From Paenibacillus sp. (lineage in GTDB: Bacteria; Bacillota; Bacilli; Paenibacillales; YIM-B00363): 64,000 bases of DNA. Location of the stretch: NCBI RefSeq assembly GCF_035645195.1, contig NZ_DASQNA010000030.1, forward strand, positions 62,001 through 126,000, given 5' to 3'. The notes below the pieces were generated by a model that saw only the letters and a list, made by a program, of their open reading frames with translations, made no database searches and was not told the DNA's origin. The translations under genes and the position numbers were made by a program. Below are positions 9,274-17,969 of this stretch, piece after piece (the first letter of the stretch is position 1; each line of letters opens with the position of its first letter).

Positions 9274-10248
9274 TTATGTGCTTCCTCTCTCGATTAAAGT
9301 GACCGGCAGGACGTTCTCGAGCGGCACATCGTTCCCGGCGATCATGGCGTCGAGCAATTCGACGACTCTGCGCGCCATCGCTTCCAACGGCTGCTTCACG
9401 GTCGTCAGCGACGGGTTCATCAGCTTGGCGACTTCGATATCGTCGTACCCGACCAGCTTAACCCGATCCGGGACCGCAATGCCGCGCGCAGTGCAGGCCT
9501 GCATGACGTTCAGCGCGAGCAAGTCGCCGCTGGCGAATATGCCGTCGACGTCCGGATGCTCGGCGAACAGCTTCGCGATTACTCGTTCGTTATCGGCGGC
9601 CTCGAACACGTCGGGACCCAATTCGACGAGAACCGGTTCTACGGAACGGGCGCGGAGCGTCCGCACGAACGATTCGGTGCGGCGGTTGCTCAGCAAATCC
9701 AGCTGCAGGTTCCCGCTGATGTGGGCGATTTTCCGGCACTGCTTGCTCATGAGCAATTCCGCGACGAGGGCGCCCCCTTGTTCATTGTCCGACGAGACGA
9801 AGGGAATGTTCTCGATCCGCCGGTCGAACGTGACGACCGGACGCGCCAGCTTCTTATATTCATCGATCTCCAGCGTATGGCTGGCCATGAAGACGCCGTC
9901 CACGCGGTTGCTTTTCAGCATGTCGATGTAATCCTTCTCCTTCTGTTGATCCAGCCTGGAATTACATAGCAGAATCTTGTAACCGAGCGAGGAGGCGTAT
10001 CGTTCGATATGGTTCGTCAGCTCGGCGAAGAACGGATGGGCGATCGCGGGGATGATGACCCCGAGAATCATGGACCGCTTGCGCGTCAACGATCTGGCGA
10101 TTTCGTTCGGCTGATAATTGATTTCTTGCATGACGCGATACACTTTCTCGCGCGTCTCTTGGCTGATGTATCCGCGGTTGTTCAATACGCGAGAGACGGT
10201 AGTCACCGTGACGCCGGCTCGTTCCGCTACGTCTTTAATCGTTGCCAT
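9274..10248 (-). CDS. LacI-family transcriptional regulator
   Basis: A 324-residue protein with a classic N-terminal LacI helix-turn-helix (TIKDVAERAGVTVTTVSRVL) and hinge, then a periplasmic-binding-protein-like effector domain (about 60-324). It probably represses the downstream importer/GH32 operon until the sugar or its phosphate binds. The start ATG follows AAGGGGGGAGCC. It is separated from the importer operon by 136 bases that contain that operon's own promoter and tandem operators, so the regulator is transcribed separately, with possible read-through. Confidence 0.93.
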   Translation of the reverse strand: MATIKDVAERAGVTVTTVSRVLNNRGYISQETREKVYRVMQEINYQPNEIARSLTRKRSMILGVIIPAIAHPFFAELTNHIERYASSLGYKILLCNSRLDQQKEKDYIDMLKSNRVDGVFMASHTLEIDEYKKLARPVVTFDRRIENIPFVSSDNEQGGALVAELLMSKQCRKIAHISGNLQLDLLSNRRTESFVRTLRARSVEPVLVELGPDVFEAADNERVIAKLFAEHPDVDGIFASGDLLALNVMQACTARGIAVPDRVKLVGYDDIEVAKLMNPSLTTVKQPLEAMARRVVELLDAMIAGNDVPLENVLPVTLIERGST

Positions 10249-10278
10249 AGGCTCCCCCCTTCGAAGTAATAATAACGA

Positions 10279-10287
10279 ATTATATCA
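10279..10287 (-). promoter_or_regulatory. extended -10 promoter of the LacI regulator gene
   Basis: On the minus strand, TGATATAAT forms an extended -10 (TG-N-TATAAT) about 30 bases upstream of the regulator's start codon. The -35 region is weak, as is usual with extended -10 promoters. Confidence 0.55.
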
Positions 10288-10396
10288 GCTTCCGGGAAGC
10301 CCTGAAAGCAAACCTCATAAATTACCTAGCGATTCGGAGGGTAGTCCGCGGCTGCGAAATTCGTTCCGGCAGGCGAAAAAGTATAGTTTCTAGGGG

Positions 10397-10410
10397 TGGA
10401 AACGTTAGCG
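10397..10410. promoter_or_regulatory. possible cre/LacI-type operator upstream of PhyH gene
   Basis: TGGAAACGTTAGCG keeps the AA-N-CG core of catabolite-responsive elements but departs at three degenerate positions. It sits where the -35 region would be for a weak TGCTATCCT -10-like element at 10416-10424. This suggests repression by CcpA or another LacI-family protein; tentative. Confidence 0.35.
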
Positions 10411-10468
10411 CATCATGCTATCCTTTATGGAAACGGTCCACATCCATAAAGGAAGGGGCATTCGAATC

Positions 10469-11218
10469 ATGAAACTTTCCTATGACCAAAAGAAACAACT
10501 GATCGACGACGGTTACGTCCGCATCCCGGGGGTCGTGCCGCCGGCGATGATCCGGAACGCATTGCAGGCGATCAACCATTCGATCGGCAGCGGGATGGAT
10601 ACGGAGAAGATGCCGATCTACCGCGCGCAATCGTTCTGCCCCGAGCTGCAGCAGGCGCCGGTCATCGGCGATTTGTTCGACCGTACCCCGGCGATCGATC
10701 TCGTCGCGTCCGCCTTGGACGGCCGGGACAGCTTCCGGCGGGGGAAGGGCGCGCAGATCGCGCTGCGCTTCCCGATGCTGCAGGATCCGCCGCCGCGTCC
10801 GGCGCCGCATCTCGACGGCATGTACACGCCGACGAACGGCGTTAAGGAGGGAACGATCGCGAGCTTCACCGCGCTCGTCGGCATTCTGCTGAGCGATCTG
10901 CCGGAGACGAACGCGGGCAACTTCACGGCGTGGCCGGGCAGCCATCGGCAGTTCGAGCAATACTTCCGGGAGCACGGGCCGGAAGCGCTGCTGAACGGGC
11001 TGCCGCCGGTCGAGCTGCCGGAGCCGCGCCAAATTACGGGACGCGCCGGCGATATGATCCTGTGCCATTATTTGCTGGGGCACGGCATCGCGCCGAACGT
11101 GTCGCCGAACATCCGGTACGCCGTCTTCTTCCGCATGACGCATGTCGATCACGAATGGCGGAAGCCGATGACGGACATGTGGATGCATTGGGGCGGGGTA
11201 CGGGACATTCTTCAATAA
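10469..11218 (+). CDS. phytanoyl-CoA dioxygenase (PhyH) family protein
   Basis: A 249-residue protein of the PhyH superfamily, Fe(II)/2-oxoglutarate oxygenases that hydroxylate small molecules. The HxD iron ligands are in PHLDGMY (His114, Asp116) and the distal His is in LLGHGIAP near 205. An Arg for 2-oxoglutarate follows in NIRYAVFF. ATG 10469 is preferred because AAGGAAGGGG lies at good spacing; an ATG 54 bases upstream has no such site. The gene stands alone between the LacI locus and the rhamnoside locus and is followed by its own terminator. The substrate is unknown. Confidence 0.87.
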   Translation: MKLSYDQKKQLIDDGYVRIPGVVPPAMIRNALQAINHSIGSGMDTEKMPIYRAQSFCPELQQAPVIGDLFDRTPAIDLVASALDGRDSFRRGKGAQIALRFPMLQDPPPRPAPHLDGMYTPTNGVKEGTIASFTALVGILLSDLPETNAGNFTAWPGSHRQFEQYFREHGPEALLNGLPPVELPEPRQITGRAGDMILCHYLLGHGIAPNVSPNIRYAVFFRMTHVDHEWRKPMTDMWMHWGGVRDILQ

Positions 11219-11230
11219 ACTTGCATAATA

Positions 11231-11281
11231 GAGCATTCGTCACGGGACCTTTCGCCCGGACGGGTGCTCTTTCTTTTTTTT
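11231..11281 (+). terminator. rho-independent terminator of PhyH gene
   Basis: GAGCATTCGTC pairs with GACGGGTGCTC (two T-G wobbles) and is followed by TTTCTTTTTTTT. Confidence 0.85.
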
Positions 11282-11299
11282 GCCAAAAAAAACGAAAGT

Positions 11300-11329
11300 G
11301 GTCGAAATTTTGTTGTTTGAAGGTCGAAA
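11300..11329 (+). promoter_or_regulatory. candidate YesN-type operator, copy 1
   Basis: Two GGTCGAA half-sites start 22 bases apart (11300 and 11322), about two helical turns, as expected for direct-repeat sites of AraC-type regulators. The first half extends as GTCGAAATTTTGTTG. It closely matches the element at 19549-19578. A weak -10-like TACGAT lies at 11360, 38 bases after the second half-site start, and an AAACGTTT palindrome overlaps that region. Confidence 0.55.
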
Positions 11330-11417
11330 GCTCGGTAGTAGCTTCGGGGGCGAAACGTTTACGATAAGGGCAGAACTTATGCAGATAGATTTCGGTCAAC
11401 TAGGAAGGAGCAGAACG

Positions 11418-12380
11418 ATGGTCACCATCACAACGAAACCCGCGGCGGCGACGAAGAAACAGGCGAACGTATGGAAAAATCGCTACAAACCCTATGTTCC
11501 GATCTTCCTCATGATGCTGCCTGGCCTGATTTATTTGGTCATCAACAATTATTTGCCCATGTTCGGTCTCGTCATCGCGTTCAAGAAAATCGACTATGCG
11601 AGGGGCATCTTAGGCAGCCCGTGGACCGGCTTCGATAACTTTATGTTTCTCTTTAAGACATCGGACGCCTACATTATCACTCGGAACACATTATTGTATA
11701 ACGGGGTGTTCATCGTCCTGACGGCGATCCTTTCGATCGCGGTCGCCATCTTGTTGAACGAAGTGCGCAGCAAGTTGATGTCCAGGCTGTACCAAAGCAT
11801 CATATTGCTGCCCTTTCTCATTTCTATGGTCATCGTCGGCTATCTGGCGTTCGCGTTTTTCGGCAATGCGCAGGGCTACGTAAACAATTCGATCTTGCCC
11901 CTGTTCGGCATGGATCCCATCTCGTGGTATATGGAACCTCAGTACTGGCCTTATATTTTAACGTTCGTACAGCTGTGGAAGACGGTCGGCTTCACCTGCA
12001 TCATTTACTTGGCTTCCATTATCGGCATCGATCCGGAGTATTACGAAGCGGCGACGTTGGACGGGGCGAACAAATGGCAGCAAATTCGGACGATTACGAT
12101 TCCTCTGATCATGCCTGTCATTATTATTATGACGCTGCTCGCGGTCGGCCGCATTTTCTATTCCGATTTCGGACTGTTTTATCAAGTGCCGATGAACTCG
12201 GGAATGCTGTACGACACGACGAACGTCATCGATACGTACGTGTTCAGAGGGTTGCTGCAGAACGGCGACATCGGCATGTCCTCCGCCGCAGGCTTCTACC
12301 AATCGGTCGTCGGGTTTGCGTTAGTACTGTTTGCAAACTGGTCGGTGAAAAAGTTCAGCAAAGAGAACGCCCTATTTTAA
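11418..12380 (+). CDS. LplB/YteP-type ABC sugar permease
   Basis: A membrane protein of about 320 residues with six helices. The opening IFLMMLPGLIYLVINNYLPM and the EAA loop EAATLDGANKWQQIRTITIP identify the LplB branch of CUT1 permeases, usually for complex oligosaccharides. ATG 11418 follows AGGAAGGAG; in-frame codons further upstream lie within the operator region and have no ribosome binding site. It is first in an operon with a second permease, GH78 rhamnosidase and a two-component system. The cognate binding protein is encoded more than 7 kb downstream, behind a similar operator. Confidence 0.9.
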   Translation: MVTITTKPAAATKKQANVWKNRYKPYVPIFLMMLPGLIYLVINNYLPMFGLVIAFKKIDYARGILGSPWTGFDNFMFLFKTSDAYIITRNTLLYNGVFIVLTAILSIAVAILLNEVRSKLMSRLYQSIILLPFLISMVIVGYLAFAFFGNAQGYVNNSILPLFGMDPISWYMEPQYWPYILTFVQLWKTVGFTCIIYLASIIGIDPEYYEAATLDGANKWQQIRTITIPLIMPVIIIMTLLAVGRIFYSDFGLFYQVPMNSGMLYDTTNVIDTYVFRGLLQNGDIGMSSAAGFYQSVVGFALVLFANWSVKKFSKENALF

Positions 12381-12396
12381 ATCGAGGTGAACGGCA

Positions 12397-13281
12397 ATGG
12401 GTATGGATCATCGATTATGGCAATGGATTTCGCACGTATGCTTGGCAGTGTTTTCGATCCTGTGCATCGTGCCCTTCGTACTGTTGATCGCCTCGTCCAT
12501 GTCGAGCGAGCAAGAGATTATCAAGCATGGATACAAGTTTATCCCCGAGGCGTTCAGCCTCGATGCATACCGATATTTGTTGTCCAATTTCAACGTCATC
12601 TCCCGGGCATACGGCATTACTGTCCTCGTCACGGTGGTCGGCACGACGGTCAGCTTGGTGATGACGGTGATGCTGGGGTACGGCCTCTCGAAGCGGGAGA
12701 TGCCGTTCAATCGCTTCTTTACCTTCTTCGTGGTGTTTACGCTGCTGTTCAACGGCGGCTTGGTTCCGACCTATTTGATTTACACGCAAGTGTTCGCGAT
12801 CAAGAATACGATTTGGGCGCTGCTGATTCCCGGATTGTTGATGAACGGCTTTAACGTGTTCCTGGCGAGCACCTTCTTCCGTACGACCGTGCCGACACCG
12901 GTGCTCGAGTCGGCGAGAATGGACGGAGCGGGGGAGATGCGCACATTCTTCCAAATCGTGCTCCCGCTCTCTCTGCCGATCATGGCGACGATCGGATTAT
13001 TTAACGGGATCGCTTACTGGAACGACTGGAACAACGGGTTGATTTATTTGTCGGATCCGATGTTGTTCAGTATCCAGAATCTATTGAACCAAATGATTCA
13101 AAACATCGAGGCGATCAAGACGTCCAGTACGGCATATGGTGCGAGCTCCGCTATGGAACTCCCTAGCGAAACCGTGCGCATGGCGATCGCGGTCGTCGGC
13201 ATTATTCCGATTCTGGTCGCGTATCCGTTCTTCCAAAAGTATTTCGTGAAGGGCATCGCGATCGGCGCGGTCAAAGGATGA
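12397..13281 (+). CDS. YtcP/LplC-type ABC sugar permease
   Basis: A 294-residue partner permease with six helices and the EAA loop ESARMDGAGEMRTFFQIVLP. It ends in IAIGAVKG, typical of LplC-like subunits. AGGTGA lies seven bases before ATG, 16 bases after the previous stop. It forms the heterodimer with the upstream LplB-type subunit. Confidence 0.93.
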   Translation: MGMDHRLWQWISHVCLAVFSILCIVPFVLLIASSMSSEQEIIKHGYKFIPEAFSLDAYRYLLSNFNVISRAYGITVLVTVVGTTVSLVMTVMLGYGLSKREMPFNRFFTFFVVFTLLFNGGLVPTYLIYTQVFAIKNTIWALLIPGLLMNGFNVFLASTFFRTTVPTPVLESARMDGAGEMRTFFQIVLPLSLPIMATIGLFNGIAYWNDWNNGLIYLSDPMLFSIQNLLNQMIQNIEAIKTSSTAYGASSAMELPSETVRMAIAVVGIIPILVAYPFFQKYFVKGIAIGAVKG

Positions 13282-13329
13282 TGGGATCGCGCGTTGCGGG
13301 CTAAGTAAAGCAATCAGGGGGCAAAATCA

Positions 13330-16149
13330 ATGCCGATTTTGAAAATGAAATGCAACCATATTGCGAATCCGTTAGGATTCGACATGCAAACGGCAGTACT
13401 CAGCTGGGTGACCGAAGGCGAACCGGGCATGCGCCAGACGAAGGCGGCGGTGCGGATCGCGTTGGACCCGGACATGCGGCAGGTCGTCTACGATTCGGGT
13501 GAACGAGAAGACATCGACGGTATCGCGCACCCCGTCCGCCTGGAGTGGAAGCCGCGCACGCGTTACTATTGGCGGGTGCGAGTATGGACCGACGCGGGCG
13601 CGGTCGCGGACAGCGAAATCGCTTGGTTCGAAACGGGCAAAAGAGACGAAGCGTGGCAGGCCCGTTGGATCGGTTCACCGGAGGACATCGAGCATCCGTC
13701 GTTCGCCAAAGCGTTCGAATTGCCGGCCGCGCCGATCTCCGCCCGCTTGTACGCGTGCGGGGTTGGGCTCTACGAGGCACAGTTGAACGGTGAACACGTC
13801 GGCGGCGAATATTTGACTCCGGGCTGTAACGATTACGATACATGGCTGCAGGTGCAAACGTACGATGTAACGGGCTTGCTGCGCGCCGGCCGGAACGAGC
13901 TGAGCGCGATCCTCGGACCGGGCTGGGCGCTGGGACGGTTCGGCCTGCACGGCGGCAAAGTGCGCATGTACGGCGAACGCCCGGCTTTCTTGGCGGAGCT
14001 GGTCGTCCGCATGGCCGACGGTACGGAACTTCGGATCGGCACGGACGCTTCCTGGCAAACCGTCGCAAGCGCGATTACGGCGAGCGGCATATACGACGGG
14101 GAAACGCTGGACGCCCGGCTGCAGGCGCCGCAGGAGCAGCGCGCGGCCTTGGAAACGGAGCAGCCGGTGAAGGGCCGCCTGACGGACCGGCGGAGCTTGC
14201 CGGTCGTTCGCAAGGAGACGCGCCGCGTGTCGGACATCGTGACCACCCCGCAAGGGGACACCGTGCTCGATTTCGGGCAAAACATGGCCGGGTGGGTGAC
14301 GTTCCGGGCGAACGCCCCGGCAGGAACGGAAATCGTGCTGGAATTCTCGGAATTCATGCAGCACGGGGAATTTTATACGGATAATCTTCTAACGGCCAAG
14401 CAGACGTTCACTTATATTTCAGACGGTACGACGGCATGGGTGCGGCCGCATTTTACGTATTTCGGGTTCCGCTATGCGCGCGTGCGCGGGTTGGAGTATA
14501 TCGAGCCAGAGTCGCTGGAGGCGTGGGTGCTGTATTCCGATATGGAATCGACCGGCGAGCTGGAGACGTCGAACCCTTTGGTCAACCGGCTCGTTCAGAA
14601 TGCGCTCTGGGGCCAAAAGAGCAACTTCCTTGAAGTGCCGACCGACTGTCCGCAGCGGGACGAGCGGCTCGGCTGGACCGGCGACGCGCAAGTGTTCGCT
14701 CCGACGGCAGGCTTCTATATGGATACGGCCGCATTTTTTAGCAAATATTTGTTCGATTTAGCTTGCGAGCAGACGAAGTTGAACGGCGCCGTACCGACGG
14801 TGATTCCGCTGATGATCGGAGGCGGAATGTACTCGGCCGCTTGGGGGGACGCGGCCACGATCATTCCGTGGCAGCAATACGTGCAATTCGGCGATGCGTC
14901 GATTTTGGAAGCGCAGTGGGATTCGATGAAGAGCTGGGTGGAATATGTAAGGAGCCGCGCCGGAGAAACGCATCTGTGGAAGAACGATCCTCATTTCGGC
15001 GATTGGCTGGCCCTGGACAGCACGACCGGCAGCTTGTCGGGAGGAACGCTCCAAGATCTCATCGCGACCGCTTATTACGCCAACTCCGTCCGACTGCTCG
15101 CGAAAGCCGCGGAAGTGTTGGGGCGCAAGGAAGACGAGCGCGAATATACAAATCTGTTCGAACAGATTCGGGAGGCGTTCCTCAAGGAGTTCGTTACCCC
15201 GAACGGGCGCATCGTCTCCGTCACCCAAACGGCGCAAATTCTTCCGCTCTATATGGAGCTTTTGCCCGAGGAATGGAGACAGGGCGCGGCGGATACGCTG
15301 GCGCAGCTTGTCGTCAAGGCGGGCTACCGTCTGCAGACCGGCTTCGTCGGCACGCCTTTCCTGTGCAAGATGCTGTCCGACTACGGGCATAGGGATCTGG
15401 CATACAAGCTGCTGCTCAACGAGGAGCTTCCCGGCTGGCTGTATCCGGTGAAGATGGGGGCTACCACGGTTTGGGAACGTTGGGATTCGGTGTTGCCGGA
15501 CGGGAGTATGGCTCCGCACGGAATGAATTCTCTGAATCATTACGCCTACGGCTCCATCGTCACCTGGATGGTACAAGATATGGCGGGGATTCAGCCGATG
15601 GAGAATGCGCCGGGGTATCGCCGCTTCCGGCTCGCGCCGAAGCCGAACGGCCGTCTGCGGCACGCGAAGGCCCGTTACGACAGCCGCGCCGGAACGATCG
15701 AGAGCGGCTGGTCTCTAGAGGACGACGGAACGCTGCGGCTGGAATTCGTCGTGCCGTTCCATACAGAAGCGGAGCTGATTCTGCCCGACTGCGAACCGGG
15801 AAGGATTCGGTACGAAGGGGCGCGCAAACCGTCCGACATCGTACAGGACGGCGCCGACTGCCGCATGAAGCTTGCGGCCGGAACGCATCGCTTCTCGTAT
15901 GCACCGACCGTCGCCTACTTGCCTCGCTACAATTCTTACAGCGATTTGCGGGATCTGCTCGCGGACGAGCGGATCGCGGCGATCGTGCGAAAGCATATTC
16001 CGGACATCGATCGGAAGCAAGGAGCCGTGTTCGGCATGAAACTAGCCAGTATGCGCGAGATGCAGTTCGTGACGCGCATTACGAACGAGCAGCTGGACGC
16101 GATGGATCAAGAATTGGACTATTATTATAAGTCTACTGTTGGTGTATAA
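13330..16149 (+). CDS. GH78 alpha-L-rhamnosidase
   Basis: A 939-residue enzyme of the GH78 family that releases terminal alpha-L-rhamnose from pectic or flavonoid glycosides by inversion. Residues 1-300 cover the N-terminal beta-sandwich and accessory domains. The (alpha/alpha)6 barrel contains DERLGWTGD (Glu445 proposed acid) and TVWERWD (Glu716 proposed base side). A C-terminal beta domain follows. The last ~75 residues form a predicted helical extension beyond the usual family end. No signal peptide is seen, so it should act on imported oligosaccharides. It lies in an operon between the permeases and the kinase gene, which suggests a rhamnose-containing ligand for this importer. Confidence 0.9.
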   Translation: MPILKMKCNHIANPLGFDMQTAVLSWVTEGEPGMRQTKAAVRIALDPDMRQVVYDSGEREDIDGIAHPVRLEWKPRTRYYWRVRVWTDAGAVADSEIAWFETGKRDEAWQARWIGSPEDIEHPSFAKAFELPAAPISARLYACGVGLYEAQLNGEHVGGEYLTPGCNDYDTWLQVQTYDVTGLLRAGRNELSAILGPGWALGRFGLHGGKVRMYGERPAFLAELVVRMADGTELRIGTDASWQTVASAITASGIYDGETLDARLQAPQEQRAALETEQPVKGRLTDRRSLPVVRKETRRVSDIVTTPQGDTVLDFGQNMAGWVTFRANAPAGTEIVLEFSEFMQHGEFYTDNLLTAKQTFTYISDGTTAWVRPHFTYFGFRYARVRGLEYIEPESLEAWVLYSDMESTGELETSNPLVNRLVQNALWGQKSNFLEVPTDCPQRDERLGWTGDAQVFAPTAGFYMDTAAFFSKYLFDLACEQTKLNGAVPTVIPLMIGGGMYSAAWGDAATIIPWQQYVQFGDASILEAQWDSMKSWVEYVRSRAGETHLWKNDPHFGDWLALDSTTGSLSGGTLQDLIATAYYANSVRLLAKAAEVLGRKEDEREYTNLFEQIREAFLKEFVTPNGRIVSVTQTAQILPLYMELLPEEWRQGAADTLAQLVVKAGYRLQTGFVGTPFLCKMLSDYGHRDLAYKLLLNEELPGWLYPVKMGATTVWERWDSVLPDGSMAPHGMNSLNHYAYGSIVTWMVQDMAGIQPMENAPGYRRFRLAPKPNGRLRHAKARYDSRAGTIESGWSLEDDGTLRLEFVVPFHTEAELILPDCEPGRIRYEGARKPSDIVQDGADCRMKLAAGTHRFSYAPTVAYLPRYNSYSDLRDLLADERIAAIVRKHIPDIDRKQGAVFGMKLASMREMQFVTRITNEQLDAMDQELDYYYKSTVGV

Positions 16150-16162
16150 TACGAACATTCCT

Positions 16163-16186
16163 AGGACCGCCTCAGTAGGCGGTCCT
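16163..16186 (+). terminator. hairpin after GH78 gene
   Basis: A perfect 10-bp stem (AGGACCGCCT) with a CAGT loop, followed only by TTCG. It sits 20 bases before the kinase start. It may be a leaky terminator that lowers kinase/regulator expression relative to the transport genes. Confidence 0.6.
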
Positions 16187-16205
16187 TTCGCAGGTGGTGC
16201 AACAG

Positions 16206-17942
16206 ATGAGATGGCTTCTTAACCTATCGCTTTTAGGCAATTCGGTTCGAACGAAGCTGGCGCTTAGCGTCCTGATGATCACGGTGCCTTTGTTCGGATT
16301 GTTGTATTATTACAACTACTACGCGGCGCAGGTCGTTCATACGCAGGTCGGCAGCTCGAACAAGAGCATGATGTCCTTATACATGACGCAGATCGACGCG
16401 GGGCTCGACGGAGTAGACCAGTATTTGCTCAATCTCATTGCTTCCGATTACGATATTCAATTAATGAGCCGGCCTCGCACGGAGGAAGAGTTCGTCCTGG
16501 CGAAGGTGAGAGTGAACAATAAGCTGGACAGCGACGCGTTAATGTATAAATCCGTCGTCAATTCGATTTTCGTGTATTCGCCGGACCAGGGAGCGATCGC
16601 GGCGACGGCGACGGGGATCGGCAGCAGGGAGTATACGATGCTGAATCGATACATTCAAACCGAGCTGCTGCAATCGTTCGAGGACGGCAGCGTACCGACC
16701 CGTTGGTTCGTAAGGAAGATCGGGGATGACCATTATTTGTTCCGAATTCAGCCCGGCGACAGGCTTTGGCTGGGCGCCTGGGTCAATCTAAGCACACTGC
16801 AGAAGCCCTTGTCGCTCATCGACTTCGGGGAGAACGGCAACTCGCTGTTTATTACGGAATCGGGCGTTCCAATGACCAACCGGGACTACGTGACGTCCCG
16901 GGAGCTGCAGCTGCAGCCCGTTCGGAATCAAGCCTATACGACGGGGCCCGGCAACGAGTACCACGTCATCAACGCCGCTTCGGCGAAGGGCGATTTCGGG
17001 CTCGCGGCCGTCGTCGCGGATGAAACGGTGCTGCAAAATTTGCCGTACCTCAACCGGATCGTGATCAGTATCACGCTGATCGGGATACTCTTAATCCCGC
17101 TTTACTTCCTCTATTTGCGAAGAACGGTGCTCACCCCGCTCAATAAAATCATCTACGCGATGAAACGAATCGGAGACGGCAGCCTGCAAACGAGGATCGA
17201 GCCGTTCCGAACGTCCGACGAATTCGCGGCCGTCAACCGCAATTTTAACGACATGATCGGGCAAATCCAGGATTTAAAGATTTCGGTGTACGAAGAGCAG
17301 TTAAGTAAACAAAAAGCGGAGCTGCAGCATCTGCAGCTGCAAATCAACCCGCACTTTTTCATGAACACTCTGAATTTGATTTATAGCCTAGCGTTGGACA
17401 AGGATTTCGAATTAATCAAAGACATGACGCTGCGGCTCGTCAAACATTTCCGGTATATGTTCCGAAGCAACTTAACGTTCGTCCCTCTGAAGGACGAGCT
17501 CGAGCACGTTCGCAATTATTTGGCGATCCACGAGCTGAGATTCCAGCAGAAGTTGAATTGCCGAATCGATGCTCCTGAACCGCTGCTGAAGGCCATGGTT
17601 CCGCCTCTTATCATTCAGACGTACGTAGAGAACGCGCTCAAATACGCGTCCTCCGTCGAGAATCCCCTCGCCTTGGACGTTACGGTTCGCGGGGACGATT
17701 GGGAGGGAGATGCCGCGATGGTGATCGAAATCGCGGACGAGGGCGCCGGCTACGATGAACGGCTGCTTCCGTTGTTAAACGCGGGAGAGCGCATCGTCGA
17801 CGAGCAAGGCGAGCATATTGGGGCTTGGAACGCGTGGCACCGGCTCCGCCTTTTGTATGGAGAGGGAGCCTATATTCAGTATTTCAATCGTCTGCCCCAT
17901 GGAGCGAAGGTCGTCATCCGGCTTCCGTTCCATTCGAATTAA
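16206..17942 (+). CDS. YesM-type sensor histidine kinase
   Basis: A membrane kinase of about 578 residues. It has TM1 near 15-40, an extracellular sensory domain of about 240 residues, and TM2 (ISITLIGILLIPLYFLYL). A HAMP segment and the His_kinase region QINPHFFMNTLN follow, with phospho-acceptor His383, then a HATPase domain (VENALKYA N-box, ADEGAGYD). ATG 16206 is selected because AGGTGG lies eight bases upstream; the GTG twelve bases earlier would begin inside that site. It is paired with the AraC-type regulator 27 bases downstream. Ligand inferred from context: a rhamnose-containing saccharide or the loaded binding protein. Confidence 0.9.
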   Translation: MRWLLNLSLLGNSVRTKLALSVLMITVPLFGLLYYYNYYAAQVVHTQVGSSNKSMMSLYMTQIDAGLDGVDQYLLNLIASDYDIQLMSRPRTEEEFVLAKVRVNNKLDSDALMYKSVVNSIFVYSPDQGAIAATATGIGSREYTMLNRYIQTELLQSFEDGSVPTRWFVRKIGDDHYLFRIQPGDRLWLGAWVNLSTLQKPLSLIDFGENGNSLFITESGVPMTNRDYVTSRELQLQPVRNQAYTTGPGNEYHVINAASAKGDFGLAAVVADETVLQNLPYLNRIVISITLIGILLIPLYFLYLRRTVLTPLNKIIYAMKRIGDGSLQTRIEPFRTSDEFAAVNRNFNDMIGQIQDLKISVYEEQLSKQKAELQHLQLQINPHFFMNTLNLIYSLALDKDFELIKDMTLRLVKHFRYMFRSNLTFVPLKDELEHVRNYLAIHELRFQQKLNCRIDAPEPLLKAMVPPLIIQTYVENALKYASSVENPLALDVTVRGDDWEGDAAMVIEIADEGAGYDERLLPLLNAGERIVDEQGEHIGAWNAWHRLRLLYGEGAYIQYFNRLPHGAKVVIRLPFHSN

Positions 17943-17969
17943 ACTTACTAGTTACGGAGGCTAAGCCGA

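Noticed and set aside
11350-11364. Strong cre site before the permease operon
   Set aside because: The AAACGTTT core is symmetrical but the flanking TG and terminal base of the cre consensus are missing; kept only as a remark with the operator there.
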